Positions 8,499-16,435 of a DNA stretch of 64,000 bases are shown in pieces. Origin of the DNA: CAZRHR01 sp964578885. Its GTDB lineage: Bacteria > Bacteroidota > Bacteroidia > CAIKAF01. Made by a program: the position numbers and the translations under genes. The DNA lies in assembly GCA_964578885.1 (NCBI GenBank), contig CAZOEO010000013.1:1-64000 (forward strand). Direction: 5' to 3'. Position 1 is the stretch's first letter. Each line of letters opens with the position of its first letter. The notes under the pieces are model-generated. The model saw only the letters and a program-made list of their open reading frames with translations, was not told the origin of the DNA and did not search any database.

Positions 8499-9980
8499 AT
8501 GCCTATGACGATTACGATTGATAATATTTTATTTATTGGTTCTTTCTTGTTGCTTATTAGCATTTTGGTAGGTAAAACCTCTCACCGTTTCGGTGTTCCC
8601 ACTTTGTTACTCTTTTTGGCCGTTGGCATGTTGGCCGGATCCGAAGGCCTCGGTGGAATTCCTTTTGACGACCCTCAATTGGCTCAGTTTATTGGAGTCG
8701 TTTGTTTGAATTTTATTCTTTTTTCCGGTGGATTAGACACCAACTGGAAATCTGTAAAACCGGTTCTTAAACCGGGACTGATGTTGTCCACGTTTGGCGT
8801 AGTTCTTACGGCCATCAGCTTAGGAGGATTTGTCTATTTCATTACTCCTTTTACCATTTGGGAAAGTATGCTGTTGGGGGCCATTGTTTCTTCTACAGAC
8901 GCGGCTGCGGTTTTCTCCATTTTACGTTCCCGCCGACTTGGCCTGAAAGATAATTTACGGCCCACCCTCGAATTGGAAAGTGGAAGCAACGACCCTATGG
9001 CCTATGTGCTTACTCTTGCGTTTCTTACCCTTGTCGAAAACCAAGATAGCAGCTGGACCACTGTACTTCCCTTGTTTATTAAACAAATGGCCCTTGGCGC
9101 CCTTTTGGGATTCTTGTTTGGTCGCTTAATGAGGTTCGTTATCAACAAAATTGCCCTGAATGTAGATGGATTATACCCGGTACTGGTCATTGCCATGATG
9201 TTTTTTACGTTTTCGGTGACCAATGGCATTGGCGGAAATGGCTTTTTGGCCATTTATCTTGCGGCTGTTTATCTTGGAAACCAAGAGTTTATTCATAAGA
9301 AAACCATTCTGAAAATGTACGATGGCCTGGCCTGGCTTATGCAAATCGTACTCTTTTTAACCCTTGGTTTACTGGTTTTCCCTTCTGCCATTATACCTCA
9401 TTTGGGTCTGGGACTGCTGATTTCTTTGTTCTTGATTCTGGTGGCGCGACCCGTTGGTGTATGGCTCAGTTTGGCAGGCTTTAGATTGCCCGCCAGAAAT
9501 GTTTGGTACATCAGTTGGGTTGGTTTGCGCGGCGCCGTTCCCATTGTATTTGCCACTTACCCATTGTTGGCTGGCATTGATAGGGCACCAATGATTTTTA
9601 ATCTGGTATTTTTTATTGCCGTTTCGTCCGTTGTGATTCAAGGAACCACTTTGTCAGTAGTGGCCAAATGGCTGGGCGTTTCTCTGCCCGAAGAGGAAAA
9701 ACCCATCTCAGAAACGGAACAAATTATTTTGGAACTCCCCAAATCCTCTTCCCGTGAATTTACCCTGGAACCAGATGCGTGGGTGGTTGGAAGAAGAATT
9801 GTGGAAGCGCAATTTCCGTCTTCTGCGTTTATTGTGATGATTCAGCGTGAAGGCGTGTATTTAAGGCCTGGAGGCTCTACCACCTTGCTGGCCGGAGATG
9901 TATTAACGGTGCTGGCCGACCAGTCTTCCGATTTCGATTTGGTGGCCACTTGTCTGGACAAAAGAAAAGGAGCCGCTTAA
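8499..9980 (+). CDS. nhaP2: K+/H+ (cation/proton) antiporter, NhaP2/CvrA type
   Basis: CPA1-family antiporter with about 12 hydrophobic segments and a cytoplasmic C-terminal RCK_C/TrkA-C domain (about residues 405-485, EFTLEPDAWVVGRRIVEAQFP to AGDVLTVLADQ). Diagnostic membrane motifs are LFSGGLDTNWK, VSSTDAAAVFSILR and LELESGSNDPMAYVL, the last two holding the conserved acidic residues expected to carry ions. The start is taken at ATG 8499 (8505 is equally possible); ATG 8469 adds a non-conserved extension. It exchanges K+ or Na+ for protons at the inner membrane and so helps with pH and osmotic balance. It stands alone, divergent from the CvpA-like gene. Confidence 0.9.
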   Translation: MPMTITIDNILFIGSFLLLISILVGKTSHRFGVPTLLLFLAVGMLAGSEGLGGIPFDDPQLAQFIGVVCLNFILFSGGLDTNWKSVKPVLKPGLMLSTFGVVLTAISLGGFVYFITPFTIWESMLLGAIVSSTDAAAVFSILRSRRLGLKDNLRPTLELESGSNDPMAYVLTLAFLTLVENQDSSWTTVLPLFIKQMALGALLGFLFGRLMRFVINKIALNVDGLYPVLVIAMMFFTFSVTNGIGGNGFLAIYLAAVYLGNQEFIHKKTILKMYDGLAWLMQIVLFLTLGLLVFPSAIIPHLGLGLLISLFLILVARPVGVWLSLAGFRLPARNVWYISWVGLRGAVPIVFATYPLLAGIDRAPMIFNLVFFIAVSSVVIQGTTLSVVAKWLGVSLPEEEKPISETEQIILELPKSSSREFTLEPDAWVVGRRIVEAQFPSSAFIVMIQREGVYLRPGGSTTLLAGDVLTVLADQSSDFDLVATCLDKRKGAA

Positions 9981-10119
9981 TTTTCCTAGAAGGCAAGGCG
10001 TCCGGGCAAATCTCGCTGTCTATATTTTTTTCAAAAAAATTAGATAGGTCCCTGCTGATGCCCACCCGGTAAAATCTTTTAGATTTGCTTGATCAACACC
10101 ATCTTAAGCAAACCAAAGG

Positions 10120-11550
10120 ATGAAATACTATTTTTACTTTCTGTTCCTTGGTCTTTGGACCAGTGTCCGGGCACAGGGCGTGGGAATTAACGCTTCCGGC
10201 ACACCGCCTCATCCGTCGGCCATTTTGGATCTGCAAACCACCCAACAGGGATTTCTACCTCCCCGACTGACCACCGCGCAACGAGATTCTATTCAAAATC
10301 CCGCCATAGGACTGCGAATTTTTAATCTTACCACACTTTGCGAAAATTATTTTAATGGGACGGCTTGGTATGAGCTTTGTGGCGTTTGCACGCCTCCGGT
10401 TCCCAGCGCGCCAAGCGGCATTACAGGGCCATCCGCAGGATGTGCCGGCGACACCCTAACGTATTTCATTAATCCGGTGGTCAATGCCAATTCTTACCAA
10501 TGGACAGTTCCTTCTGGGTGGACCATTCTTTCAGGTGCCGGAACCCAAATCATTCAAGTACGATGTAGTTCGACTTCTGGAAATATTGCCGTACAAGCTG
10601 CCAATGGTTGCGGAAGCAGTGCGGCCGTCTCTCGCTTAGTTACGGTGGGAACATCGCCTGTTACTCCCACCCAGGCCAGCCTGATTCCCGGACAACATCA
10701 GGTGACTTGGCAGTGGAATCCGGTGGCTCAGGCTACAGGTTATGCATGGCATTCCACCAATAATTTTTCTGCGGCCACACCTCTGGGAAACCTCACCTCT
10801 TTCACCCAGACAGGGCTTGCCTGTCATGCAAGTCAGTCTATTTATGTTTGGGCATATCAAACCTGTGGCGCTTCGGCTCCACTTGTTTTGAATACACAAA
10901 CCCTTCCATGTTGTACCACGTTTACCGGCTCATTGGCCAATGGCTTGCTTTCCTACCATAAAATGTGTGGAAATCTGCAAGATGTCTCGGGTAATGCGCG
11001 TCATGGAATCAATCCCAATGCCATGGCTTTAACCACGGATAAAAACGGGACGGCCCAGTATGCGTATGCGATGCAACAAACCCAGAGTTATTTTGACTTT
11101 CCAAGTCCCGGTGTGCTGAATTATTCCATTTCAGTTTGGATTCGTCCCAGTGCATTGCAGCCATCCGTAGATATCATTCAGTTTGTTACCGCGGCATCTC
11201 ATGGGGAACACAGCCAAACATTGAGAACCAATGCCAGCGGATTTATTGAGCACCGGGTGTGGCATGGCGGAGATGCGGTAGTCGCTTCTTCCATTCAGGC
11301 CCAGGCCAACACATGGTATCATCTCGTCGCCACAGCGCAATCTGGAGGCCAGATGAAATTGTTTATCAACGGCCAGTTGGTGGGTTCCGCGCCCCTCAAT
11401 ACCATTTGGACGCTTGGAGATACGTTTCGGGTCGGGAAAAGCAATCGATCCGGATCCAACAATGGATTTGTTGGTGTTATAGATGAAATAGCGGTGTGGA
11501 ATAGAGAATTAACCAACAGCGAAATCACGACCTTATTTAATGCATATTAA
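10120..11550 (+). CDS. Secreted LamG/concanavalin-like domain surface protein
   Basis: A 476-residue protein with a signal peptide (residues 1-18, cut before QGVGI). Residues about 19-90 form a module common in Bacteroidota secreted proteins (ILDLQTTQQGFLPPRLTTAQRDSI...GLRIFN...WYELCG), also found in the gene at 39576. A PKD/Ig-like segment with several cysteines follows, then a LamG/concanavalin A-like jelly roll (about 280-470, YSISVWIRPSA, NTWYHLVATAQSGGQMKLFINGQLVG, DEIAVWNRELTNSEI). LamG domains often bind carbohydrate or protein. There is no recognisable T9SS C-terminal domain, so the surface route is unclear. The beta-flower repeat gene follows 121 bp downstream. Confidence 0.8.
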   Translation: MKYYFYFLFLGLWTSVRAQGVGINASGTPPHPSAILDLQTTQQGFLPPRLTTAQRDSIQNPAIGLRIFNLTTLCENYFNGTAWYELCGVCTPPVPSAPSGITGPSAGCAGDTLTYFINPVVNANSYQWTVPSGWTILSGAGTQIIQVRCSSTSGNIAVQAANGCGSSAAVSRLVTVGTSPVTPTQASLIPGQHQVTWQWNPVAQATGYAWHSTNNFSAATPLGNLTSFTQTGLACHASQSIYVWAYQTCGASAPLVLNTQTLPCCTTFTGSLANGLLSYHKMCGNLQDVSGNARHGINPNAMALTTDKNGTAQYAYAMQQTQSYFDFPSPGVLNYSISVWIRPSALQPSVDIIQFVTAASHGEHSQTLRTNASGFIEHRVWHGGDAVVASSIQAQANTWYHLVATAQSGGQMKLFINGQLVGSAPLNTIWTLGDTFRVGKSNRSGSNNGFVGVIDEIAVWNRELTNSEITTLFNAY

Positions 11551-11671
11551 AGCGTTTTTTGGCGCGATACTTGCCCGTAGAGGCTTGGCCGTCCTTTATC
11601 GTAGAAAATGGAGGATTCATATATGGCCAAAGCCATTATCTTTACAAGACCAGCAACCAATTCTAAGGAAA

Positions 11672-12061
11672 ATGAAAAAATTTATTGCATTTACTGCCTT
11701 ACTACTCACTTTTGGTTTGGCTCATGCTCAAAGGATGTACGACGGCTCCGGTCGTCAAATTGGGCGTGTAGACGGCGAGCGTTTTTATGATGGCTCCGGC
11801 CGCCAGACGGGCCGTGTAGATGCGGAACGAGTGTATGACGGTTCCGGCCGCCAAATCGGACGGATGGATGGAGAGCGGATTTACGATGGCTCCGGGCGAC
11901 AAATCGGACGTGTAGATGGAGAACGTTTGTACGACGGCTCCGGCCGCCAAATGGGCCGCATCGATGGTGAACGAATCTACGATGGTTCCGGCCGCCAAAT
12001 TGGCCGTGCCGAAGGTTTGAGAAGAAAGCAGATTATTCTGTTTTTCTACTTTTTTATGTAG
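11672..12061 (+). CDS. Beta-flower-like secreted repeat protein (YDGSGRQIGR repeats)
   Basis: The start at 11672 begins a clean signal peptide (MKKFIAFTALLLTFGLAHAQ); earlier in-frame codons overlap the LamG gene. The mature 109 residues consist of six copies of a 16-residue unit, x-Y-D-G-S-G-R-Q-I-G-R-V-D-G-E-R, followed by a short tail ending with the aromatic run ILFFYFFM. The YD-x-x-G-R-x-I-G-R repeat with an aromatic tail matches the small secreted Bacteroidota proteins described as '5-fold beta-flower' proteins. Their function is unknown. Repeat units differ mainly at the first residue (M, F, V, I, L, I) and at silent sites, so the array is old enough to have drifted but is under protein-level constraint. 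Confidence 0.7.
   Translation: MKKFIAFTALLLTFGLAHAQRMYDGSGRQIGRVDGERFYDGSGRQTGRVDAERVYDGSGRQIGRMDGERIYDGSGRQIGRVDGERLYDGSGRQMGRIDGERIYDGSGRQIGRAEGLRRKQIILFFYFFM
11735..12022 (+). repeat. Six tandem 48-bp coding repeats
   Basis: The units of 16 codons begin at 11735, 11783, 11831, 11879, 11927 and 11975. The last unit degenerates after GRQIGRAEG. They encode the beta-flower-like repeats and are not a CRISPR array, because there are no unique spacers. Confidence 0.85.
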
Positions 12062-12186
12062 GCAAAAGCCTTTAGGCCGTTGATCCGGCCCCTCTCAATG
12101 GTTTTTAAAAGAGGAGGAAACGGGGAAAAGGAAAAGCTTTTGTAATCTGCTTTTACCGATCCGTCACTTCTCCTAAACCAAACCTT

Positions 12187-12194
12187 TATCTTTG
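12187..12194 (+). promoter_or_regulatory. Putative -7 box abutting the GTG at 12199
   Basis: TATCTTTG followed by CAAG and then GTG at 12199. The 4-nt gap supports the otherwise uncertain GTG start. The preceding 12062-12186 contains no gene. Confidence 0.5.
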
Positions 12195-12198
12195 CAAG

Positions 12199-12564
12199 GT
12201 GGAAAAAGGAAAACATGGGTTAAATGTTTGGTGGCTCGCCTGCCTGGTGGGTTACATATGCACCTTTTCTACCTCATTTACCTCGCCTTCTGCCAACGAA
12301 CATGTGGAAATTTCCCAGGGTAATGCGCCCTGGATTTTGTCGCTGCCGCCAGTCACGTCCATGTCTGTATGGAAAATGGCCGAAGGCGGATGTTCGTTTC
12401 ATCCGGGTTCTCATCTGGCGTTTCATGGAATTTTTTCCGGGAATTTTACCCTTTGCAAGTTTTTTCCCCGGCTGGTAAACGGCGTTCAATGGCAAGATGC
12501 CAGGCGTCTGAATCTTCCGCGTTGGATATCCGCCACATTATTTCCGTTTCACGTTTTCTGGTAG
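12199..12564 (+). CDS. Hypothetical small secreted or membrane protein, GTG start
   Basis: A 121-residue frame that I do not recognise. It has a hydrophobic N-terminal segment (VWWLACLVGYICTFSTSFTS) that could be a signal or anchor, and it is rich in W, F, H and P with three cysteines. The start rests on a consensus -7 promoter box ending 4 nt upstream, as at many other genes here. Overlapping frames on the plus strand are nearly as long, so the gene is uncertain. An inverted repeat (CTCTTTT...AAAAAGAG, about 12573-12598) lies after the stop. The gap 12565-12734 holds another inverted repeat, GTTTCTTT...AAAGAAAC at 12676-12698, and no gene. Confidence 0.4.
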   Translation: MEKGKHGLNVWWLACLVGYICTFSTSFTSPSANEHVEISQGNAPWILSLPPVTSMSVWKMAEGGCSFHPGSHLAFHGIFSGNFTLCKFFPRLVNGVQWQDARRLNLPRWISATLFPFHVFW

Positions 12565-12734
12565 CAGCAAGCCACTCTTTTCACGTTTAGGAAAAAGAGC
12601 ATCCATGCGTTTCCGGAAAGGGAACGTGCATGTGCCATAATGGCCTTTTTACTTGATTATTTTAACCAATCAACCGTTTCTTTCAACAGTAAAGAAACAG
12701 GCTTGATGCTGTATGAACCTATTTTAAAAACAAC

Positions 12735-13193
12735 ATGATGGAAACAGGAGTAGCCCTTGTGGGTTTAGTCATTGTTCTGATAACCGTGCTCCCCTTTATT
12801 TGGATGCGCGAAATGCGCCGCAGGAAAGAAAAAGCCAGATGGCAACAACTTCAACTTGGTGCCCGTGAAAAGGGCATTGACATTCAAGAGTATGCATTCT
12901 GTGGCCCTTGGATTTTTGCGCTTCATGCCGAGGCCAAATATTTCTTTTATGCCCATGAATCGGCGCCCGGCAATGTGCAGATGATTGGGTTGAATGACGT
13001 AAAACGTTGCGAGTTGGTTAAATCCATGGAATCGCAGGGAAGTCGCATTTCGGATATCGCCCTGAAATTTCATTTTCGGTCACAGGCCGCACCAATAACC
13101 ATTCCGACGTATTCGTCCGACAAATCGTCTCAACTTTCCGATGAGCTCATGACCACCGGTCAGTGGGAGAAGAAGATCATGGGTTTGTTATAG
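12735..13193 (+). CDS. Hypothetical single-pass membrane protein
   Basis: A 152-residue protein with one N-terminal transmembrane helix (about 4-24), a basic stretch (MRRRKEKARW) that marks the cytoplasmic side, and a soluble domain of about 120 residues (YAFCGPWIFALHAEAKYFFYAHE...). It may be read from ATG 12735 or ATG 12738. The soluble part resembles small PH-like or signal-sensing domains only in a general way and I cannot assign it. It is separated from neighbours by about 100-170 bp and is probably monocistronic. Confidence 0.65.
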   Translation: MMETGVALVGLVIVLITVLPFIWMREMRRRKEKARWQQLQLGAREKGIDIQEYAFCGPWIFALHAEAKYFFYAHESAPGNVQMIGLNDVKRCELVKSMESQGSRISDIALKFHFRSQAAPITIPTYSSDKSSQLSDELMTTGQWEKKIMGLL

Positions 13194-13266
13194 TCCACGC
13201 AGCGAGAGAGAAAGCATCCGTTGCGTAATCGGTATCCGGGGCGGCGTGAACTCCGGGCAGATTGTC

Positions 13267-13274
13267 TACTTTTG
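13267..13274 (+). promoter_or_regulatory. Putative -7 box for the gene at 13291
   Basis: TACTTTTG ends 16 nt upstream of the ATG at 13291 and favours this start over the upstream in-frame ATG at 13246. Confidence 0.45.
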
Positions 13275-13290
13275 TGGAAGAATCTTTCCT

Positions 13291-13650
13291 ATGCGTCGTC
13301 CCGATACCGTTTTTCAACAAGCCTGGACTCATTTGGTGCAATTGCTGGAGCAGCGCTTTGGTGAAGGTTTGGAAGTGGAAGGGATTTTGTTGCTCATCGG
13401 CATTCAGGAAATTGGTCAAGGGCCTTTGAAGCTGAACAAACAACAGAAAATGGAAGCCCTGCATGTGGCGGTTTGTTCCTTATTGGTGCCTTATGGTTAT
13501 TATGCATTTGTGGGCCGTGATGAGGCCGGATGGCCGCATTTTGAAGCGCTGGAACCGGTGCCACATTTATCGACCATGCAACAACATCGCTTTATCAAGG
13601 AAGCCATTTTAGATTATTTCGACGACGGAAAAGCGCTGATGGAGCCTTAA
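13291..13650 (+). CDS. Hypothetical conserved-looking cytoplasmic protein
   Basis: 119 residues starting MRRPDTVFQQAW. It has no signal peptide or membrane helix and contains an acidic C-terminal helix (FIKEAILDYFDD). Helical content looks high at both ends, with a central beta-rich part (YGYYAFVGRDEAGWPHFEAL). I do not recognise a family. The gene is preceded by a promoter-like box and followed by a gene-free 212 bp (13651-13862) before the convergent xth gene. Confidence 0.6.
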   Translation: MRRPDTVFQQAWTHLVQLLEQRFGEGLEVEGILLLIGIQEIGQGPLKLNKQQKMEALHVAVCSLLVPYGYYAFVGRDEAGWPHFEALEPVPHLSTMQQHRFIKEAILDYFDDGKALMEP

Positions 13651-13862
13651 GTGCTTGATAAATTGTTTACTTTGCTAAACCTCATTCGGTTCGCATCGCA
13701 ATATTTTTAATCAACTGATTTCATTCGTGCGCATTTCTGCGAATGGACGAAAGCCGCATCTTCATGTCTATTTCTCCTCACTGGTCTTTTCGCAGCAAGT
13801 CGTTTCAACACCTAAAACTGGCGGTGAAATCATGAGGCCGGGAAAGCGATTTGGATGTCCTT

Positions 13863-14633
13863 TTACAGAAGCCAGGAAAATACCGTAAACGTAGGGCAAT
13901 GATCAGAATGATGCGCTTCAGATAAAATGCCCGCTTCTATTAAATGTGGCCGTAATTCCGGCGTCAGAAACTGATAATCGATTCGCCAGCCTTTGTTCTG
14001 AGCGCGGGAATTAAAACGATAACTCCACCACGTGTACTGATGAGGTTCGTGGTGAAATTCCCTGAAGCTGTCGATGTAGCCTAAGCCGGTGAACCGATCC
14101 ATCCAGGCGCGTTCTTCGGGCAAAAAGCCGGTGCTATTTTTGTTGGAAACTGGATTGTGAATGTCGATGGCTTTATGACAAATATTCACGTCGCCACAAA
14201 GGATCAAGGCCCGTCCATGTGCACGTAAGGCCTGTACATGGGCCTCAAAATCGTCCAAAAAGGTATATTTTACGGCCTGTCGTTCATCGCCGGATGTGCC
14301 GGAAGGAAAGTACACGGACATCAGGGAGAACTTGGGATAATCTAACCGAATAACGCGCCCTTCGGCATCATGCGCAGGATGGTTCATGCCTAAAACCACA
14401 TTGTCTGGTGCTGTTTTCGCCAGAATGGCTACACCACTGTATCCTTTTTTCTCCGCCGGAAAAAGATACGCCTTGTACCCCAATGCTTCAAAAGCGGCAT
14501 GAGGAAACTGTTCAGACTGGGCTTTAATTTCCTGAAGGCAAAGAAAATCGGGCTGATGGGTGGAAAGCCATGTGTCTAATCCTTTTTGCAGGGCAGCACG
14601 TATGCCGTTTACGTTGTAGGAAATAATTTTCAT
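13863..14633 (-). CDS. xth: Exodeoxyribonuclease III (AP endonuclease)
   Basis: A 256-residue EEP-family nuclease for base excision repair: it cuts abasic sites and has 3'-5' exonuclease and phosphatase activity. The start at 14633 (MKIISYNVNGIRAAL) is preferred because it makes an ATGA overlap with the upstream GSCFA gene; ATG 14642 would add three residues. Catalytic motifs are visible: YNVNGIRA, CLQEIKAQ (metal-binding Glu), ILCGDVNICH (Asp/Asn), WWSYR...GWRIDYQFL and the final HHSDHCP (His). Length matches the family. It is the last gene of a coupled minus-strand set and ends convergently. Confidence 0.95.
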   Translation of the reverse strand: MKIISYNVNGIRAALQKGLDTWLSTHQPDFLCLQEIKAQSEQFPHAAFEALGYKAYLFPAEKKGYSGVAILAKTAPDNVVLGMNHPAHDAEGRVIRLDYPKFSLMSVYFPSGTSGDERQAVKYTFLDDFEAHVQALRAHGRALILCGDVNICHKAIDIHNPVSNKNSTGFLPEERAWMDRFTGLGYIDSFREFHHEPHQYTWWSYRFNSRAQNKGWRIDYQFLTPELRPHLIEAGILSEAHHSDHCPTFTVFSWLL

Positions 14634-15562
14634 CGTAACCACGGATATCGGTTGTACAAATCTTGTTTTTTTTCAGCGATGGTTTTTGCCAATGAAGTCG
14701 CATTGTCGGGCTGCAAAGGTCGGTGTGCTTCCAGTTGCCGCCATTTTTCCATGGCTTTAAGGGCGGTTTTGGCATCCGGATGCACCCAATGATCCAACCA
14801 TTTTTCCCGAATGATCCGCACTGCGGTGGCAGAGGGATGCGCCATGTCTTCATCGAAAAATCGATAATCTCTCAATTCTTCTGTGAGAATTTCATACGCG
14901 GGAAAATATTGTACGGCGTCTTCCTTTTCCAAAGGGTGTAGTGCCGCTCTCAGTATGGCTTTTCCCAAAGCAGATGCGGCCAGGCCATCTCGCAGATGTT
15001 TTACGGGACTGATGCTCACCACCCAGGTATGTTGTGGAAATTGTTGTTTCCAGCGTTCCCGCAAGTGCCGTAAATCTGCGGTAAGCTGAGCCGTGTCGTA
15101 TAATTTCCTTTCAAATTGATTTTGTGGCAGTTTATGGCAATTGGCGACCACTTGTCCTGTGGTTTTTTCAGCAAAATAAAAAGCGGTGCCCAAGGTTAAA
15201 AATACGTGTGAAACTTGTGAAAGGGCTTCTTTGCATCTGGCCAGGGATGCTTCCATGCCCGCGCTGGCCTGCTCCCGGTCCGGATGGCAAAACTGACCAT
15301 GAAACCGTAAATCGACCCAGCCTTTTGGCGTTTCCACCAAATGCAAATCGGGTTCGGGGGAAAGCAACAAATTCAGGGTGGAGATGCAGGCCGCAGCGTC
15401 AAATAAAATGCCGGTTGGATTCACGAAAACCGGAAATCCGTGATGTTGCAAATGTCCGCCGATATGGGTTGTAAAGCACGATCCGACAAAGAGTGCACTT
15501 TTTTCCGGAGTCCAAATGGGCTGTCCCGGAACCAGAGAAACAGGTGTACTTAAGGAAATCAT
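14630..15562 (-). CDS. GSCFA domain-containing protein
   Basis: A 310-residue protein with the name-giving GSCF motif at residues 27-30, followed by NPTGILFD, and a LTLGTAFYF strand and late FFDEDMAHPSATA block, all typical of the GSCFA family, which has an SGNH/GDSL-hydrolase-like fold. The late D-x-x-H (DMAHPS) fits the Asp-His part of such a site and the Ser of GSCF is the candidate nucleophile. The substrate is not established. It overlaps both neighbours by 4 bp, which suggests translational coupling with the upstream lipoprotein and with xth. Confidence 0.85.
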   Translation of the reverse strand: MISLSTPVSLVPGQPIWTPEKSALFVGSCFTTHIGGHLQHHGFPVFVNPTGILFDAAACISTLNLLLSPEPDLHLVETPKGWVDLRFHGQFCHPDREQASAGMEASLARCKEALSQVSHVFLTLGTAFYFAEKTTGQVVANCHKLPQNQFERKLYDTAQLTADLRHLRERWKQQFPQHTWVVSISPVKHLRDGLAASALGKAILRAALHPLEKEDAVQYFPAYEILTEELRDYRFFDEDMAHPSATAVRIIREKWLDHWVHPDAKTALKAMEKWRQLEAHRPLQPDNATSLAKTIAEKKQDLYNRYPWLR

Positions 15563-16056
15563 TCCCGGATCAAGTGGCCAAATCCGGCATGAAACCGGGA
15601 TAAACTGCGGTCATATAGACCAAAATAACAGAGATATGGCAGATTCGGCTTCAGTTCGTCACCCGTAAGTACCACCAATCCACCACCCGCAGGAATCAAA
15701 GCCGTTTGTTGATGAATGATTTGCCGGTATTCGTCCAAAATTGCTACGCGCAATCCGGCAATGGAGTCCGTGTTTACTTTTAGGGTAAAAGATCCCGTCA
15801 TTGGATTCCCCAAATACGGAAAAACAGCCACGTTTTCAGATGCAGCGGCATCGGGAAAAAGGGTTCCCGAGGCAAAGGCCAATGCTTTAGACCCTTCTAT
15901 GGACAGGTTGGGCACATGCTGCCATTGACCGTCCTGACAGCTGCGGATTCGTTGTCCGGCCGCATTAAATTTTTCGAAGCATGAAAAGGAAATCCGATCC
16001 TCTGAGCAGCCGTTCCAAACGAAACTGATGAGGAACGCACCAATGAACCACCTCAT
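15559..16056 (-). CDS. Hypothetical lipoprotein
   Basis: 165 residues beginning MRWFIGAFLISFVWNGCSED, a short lipoprotein signal with Cys at residue 17. After that there is no domain I recognise. Sequence such as AFASGTLFPDAAAS, PMTGSFTLKV and GLVVLTGDEL suggests a beta-sandwich-like exported domain. It is coupled by 4-bp ATGA overlaps to MerR upstream and GSCFA downstream, and is probably anchored in the outer or inner membrane facing the periplasm. Confidence 0.7.
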   Translation of the reverse strand: MRWFIGAFLISFVWNGCSEDRISFSCFEKFNAAGQRIRSCQDGQWQHVPNLSIEGSKALAFASGTLFPDAAASENVAVFPYLGNPMTGSFTLKVNTDSIAGLRVAILDEYRQIIHQQTALIPAGGGLVVLTGDELKPNLPYLCYFGLYDRSLSRFHAGFGHLIRE

Positions 16057-16409
16057 TCTTTAGGCAATTTTTGTTTTAATTCCACCAAAAAGGCTTTCAT
16101 TTTATGCAAGGTTTCGGTGGTGCTGTCCGAAGGTGGAAGCGGAGCCAGAGGATGTTGTTCTTTTAGCCGTTTCTTTGCTCCGTCTAGCGTAAATCCCTGC
16201 TCTTTGACCAGCTGATAAATTTGCCGGAAACTAGCGAGGTCTTCACGGGTGAAAAGTCGATTGCCCTTTTTGTTTTTTTTCGGGCGGATGATGTCAAATT
16301 CCTTTTCCCAAAAACGAATCAGGGAGGTATTCACATCGAACAAACGAGCCACTTCTCCGATGGAGTAGTAAAGTTTGAGCGATTCGTTATCTTTTTCGCG
16401 GTATGGCAT
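16053..16409 (-). CDS. MerR-family transcriptional regulator
   Basis: A start at 16409 gives 118-119 residues (MPYREKDNESLKLYYSIGEV...). The MerR winged HTH occupies about residues 14-82: YSIGEVARLFDVNTSLIRFWEKEF, then RPKKNKKGNRLFTREDL and QIYQLVKEQGFTLDGAKKRL. There is no C-terminal Cys-rich metal site or effector domain, so this is the short type common in Bacteroidota, with unknown inducer. ATG 16466 further upstream is disfavoured because a TATCTTTC promoter box lies at 16415-16422, 5 nt before 16409. Confidence 0.9.
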   Translation of the reverse strand: MPYREKDNESLKLYYSIGEVARLFDVNTSLIRFWEKEFDIIRPKKNKKGNRLFTREDLASFRQIYQLVKEQGFTLDGAKKRLKEQHPLAPLPPSDSTTETLHKMKAFLVELKQKLPKE

Positions 16410-16414
16410 CAGGT

Positions 16415-16422
16415 GAAAGATA
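16415..16422 (-). promoter_or_regulatory. Putative -7 box abutting merR-like start
   Basis: Minus-strand TATCTTTC, then ACCTG, then ATG at 16409. It lies in the 26-bp gap after the T9SS gene and splits the long minus-strand run into two transcription units. Confidence 0.5.
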
Positions 16423-16435
16423 CAATTTTTTCCAA

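Noticed and set aside
9981..10119. AT-rich palindrome (about 10027-10042) as a terminator
   Set aside because: A run of T followed by a run of A pairs trivially; there is no GC-rich stem.
11702..11998. Minus-strand frame with repeats in the beta-flower gene
   Set aside because: It mirrors the 48-bp repeat units; signal peptide, start and repeat constraint are on the plus strand.
11735..12022. Possible CRISPR array
   Set aside because: Repeats are contiguous coding units with no spacers. No other candidate array was seen.
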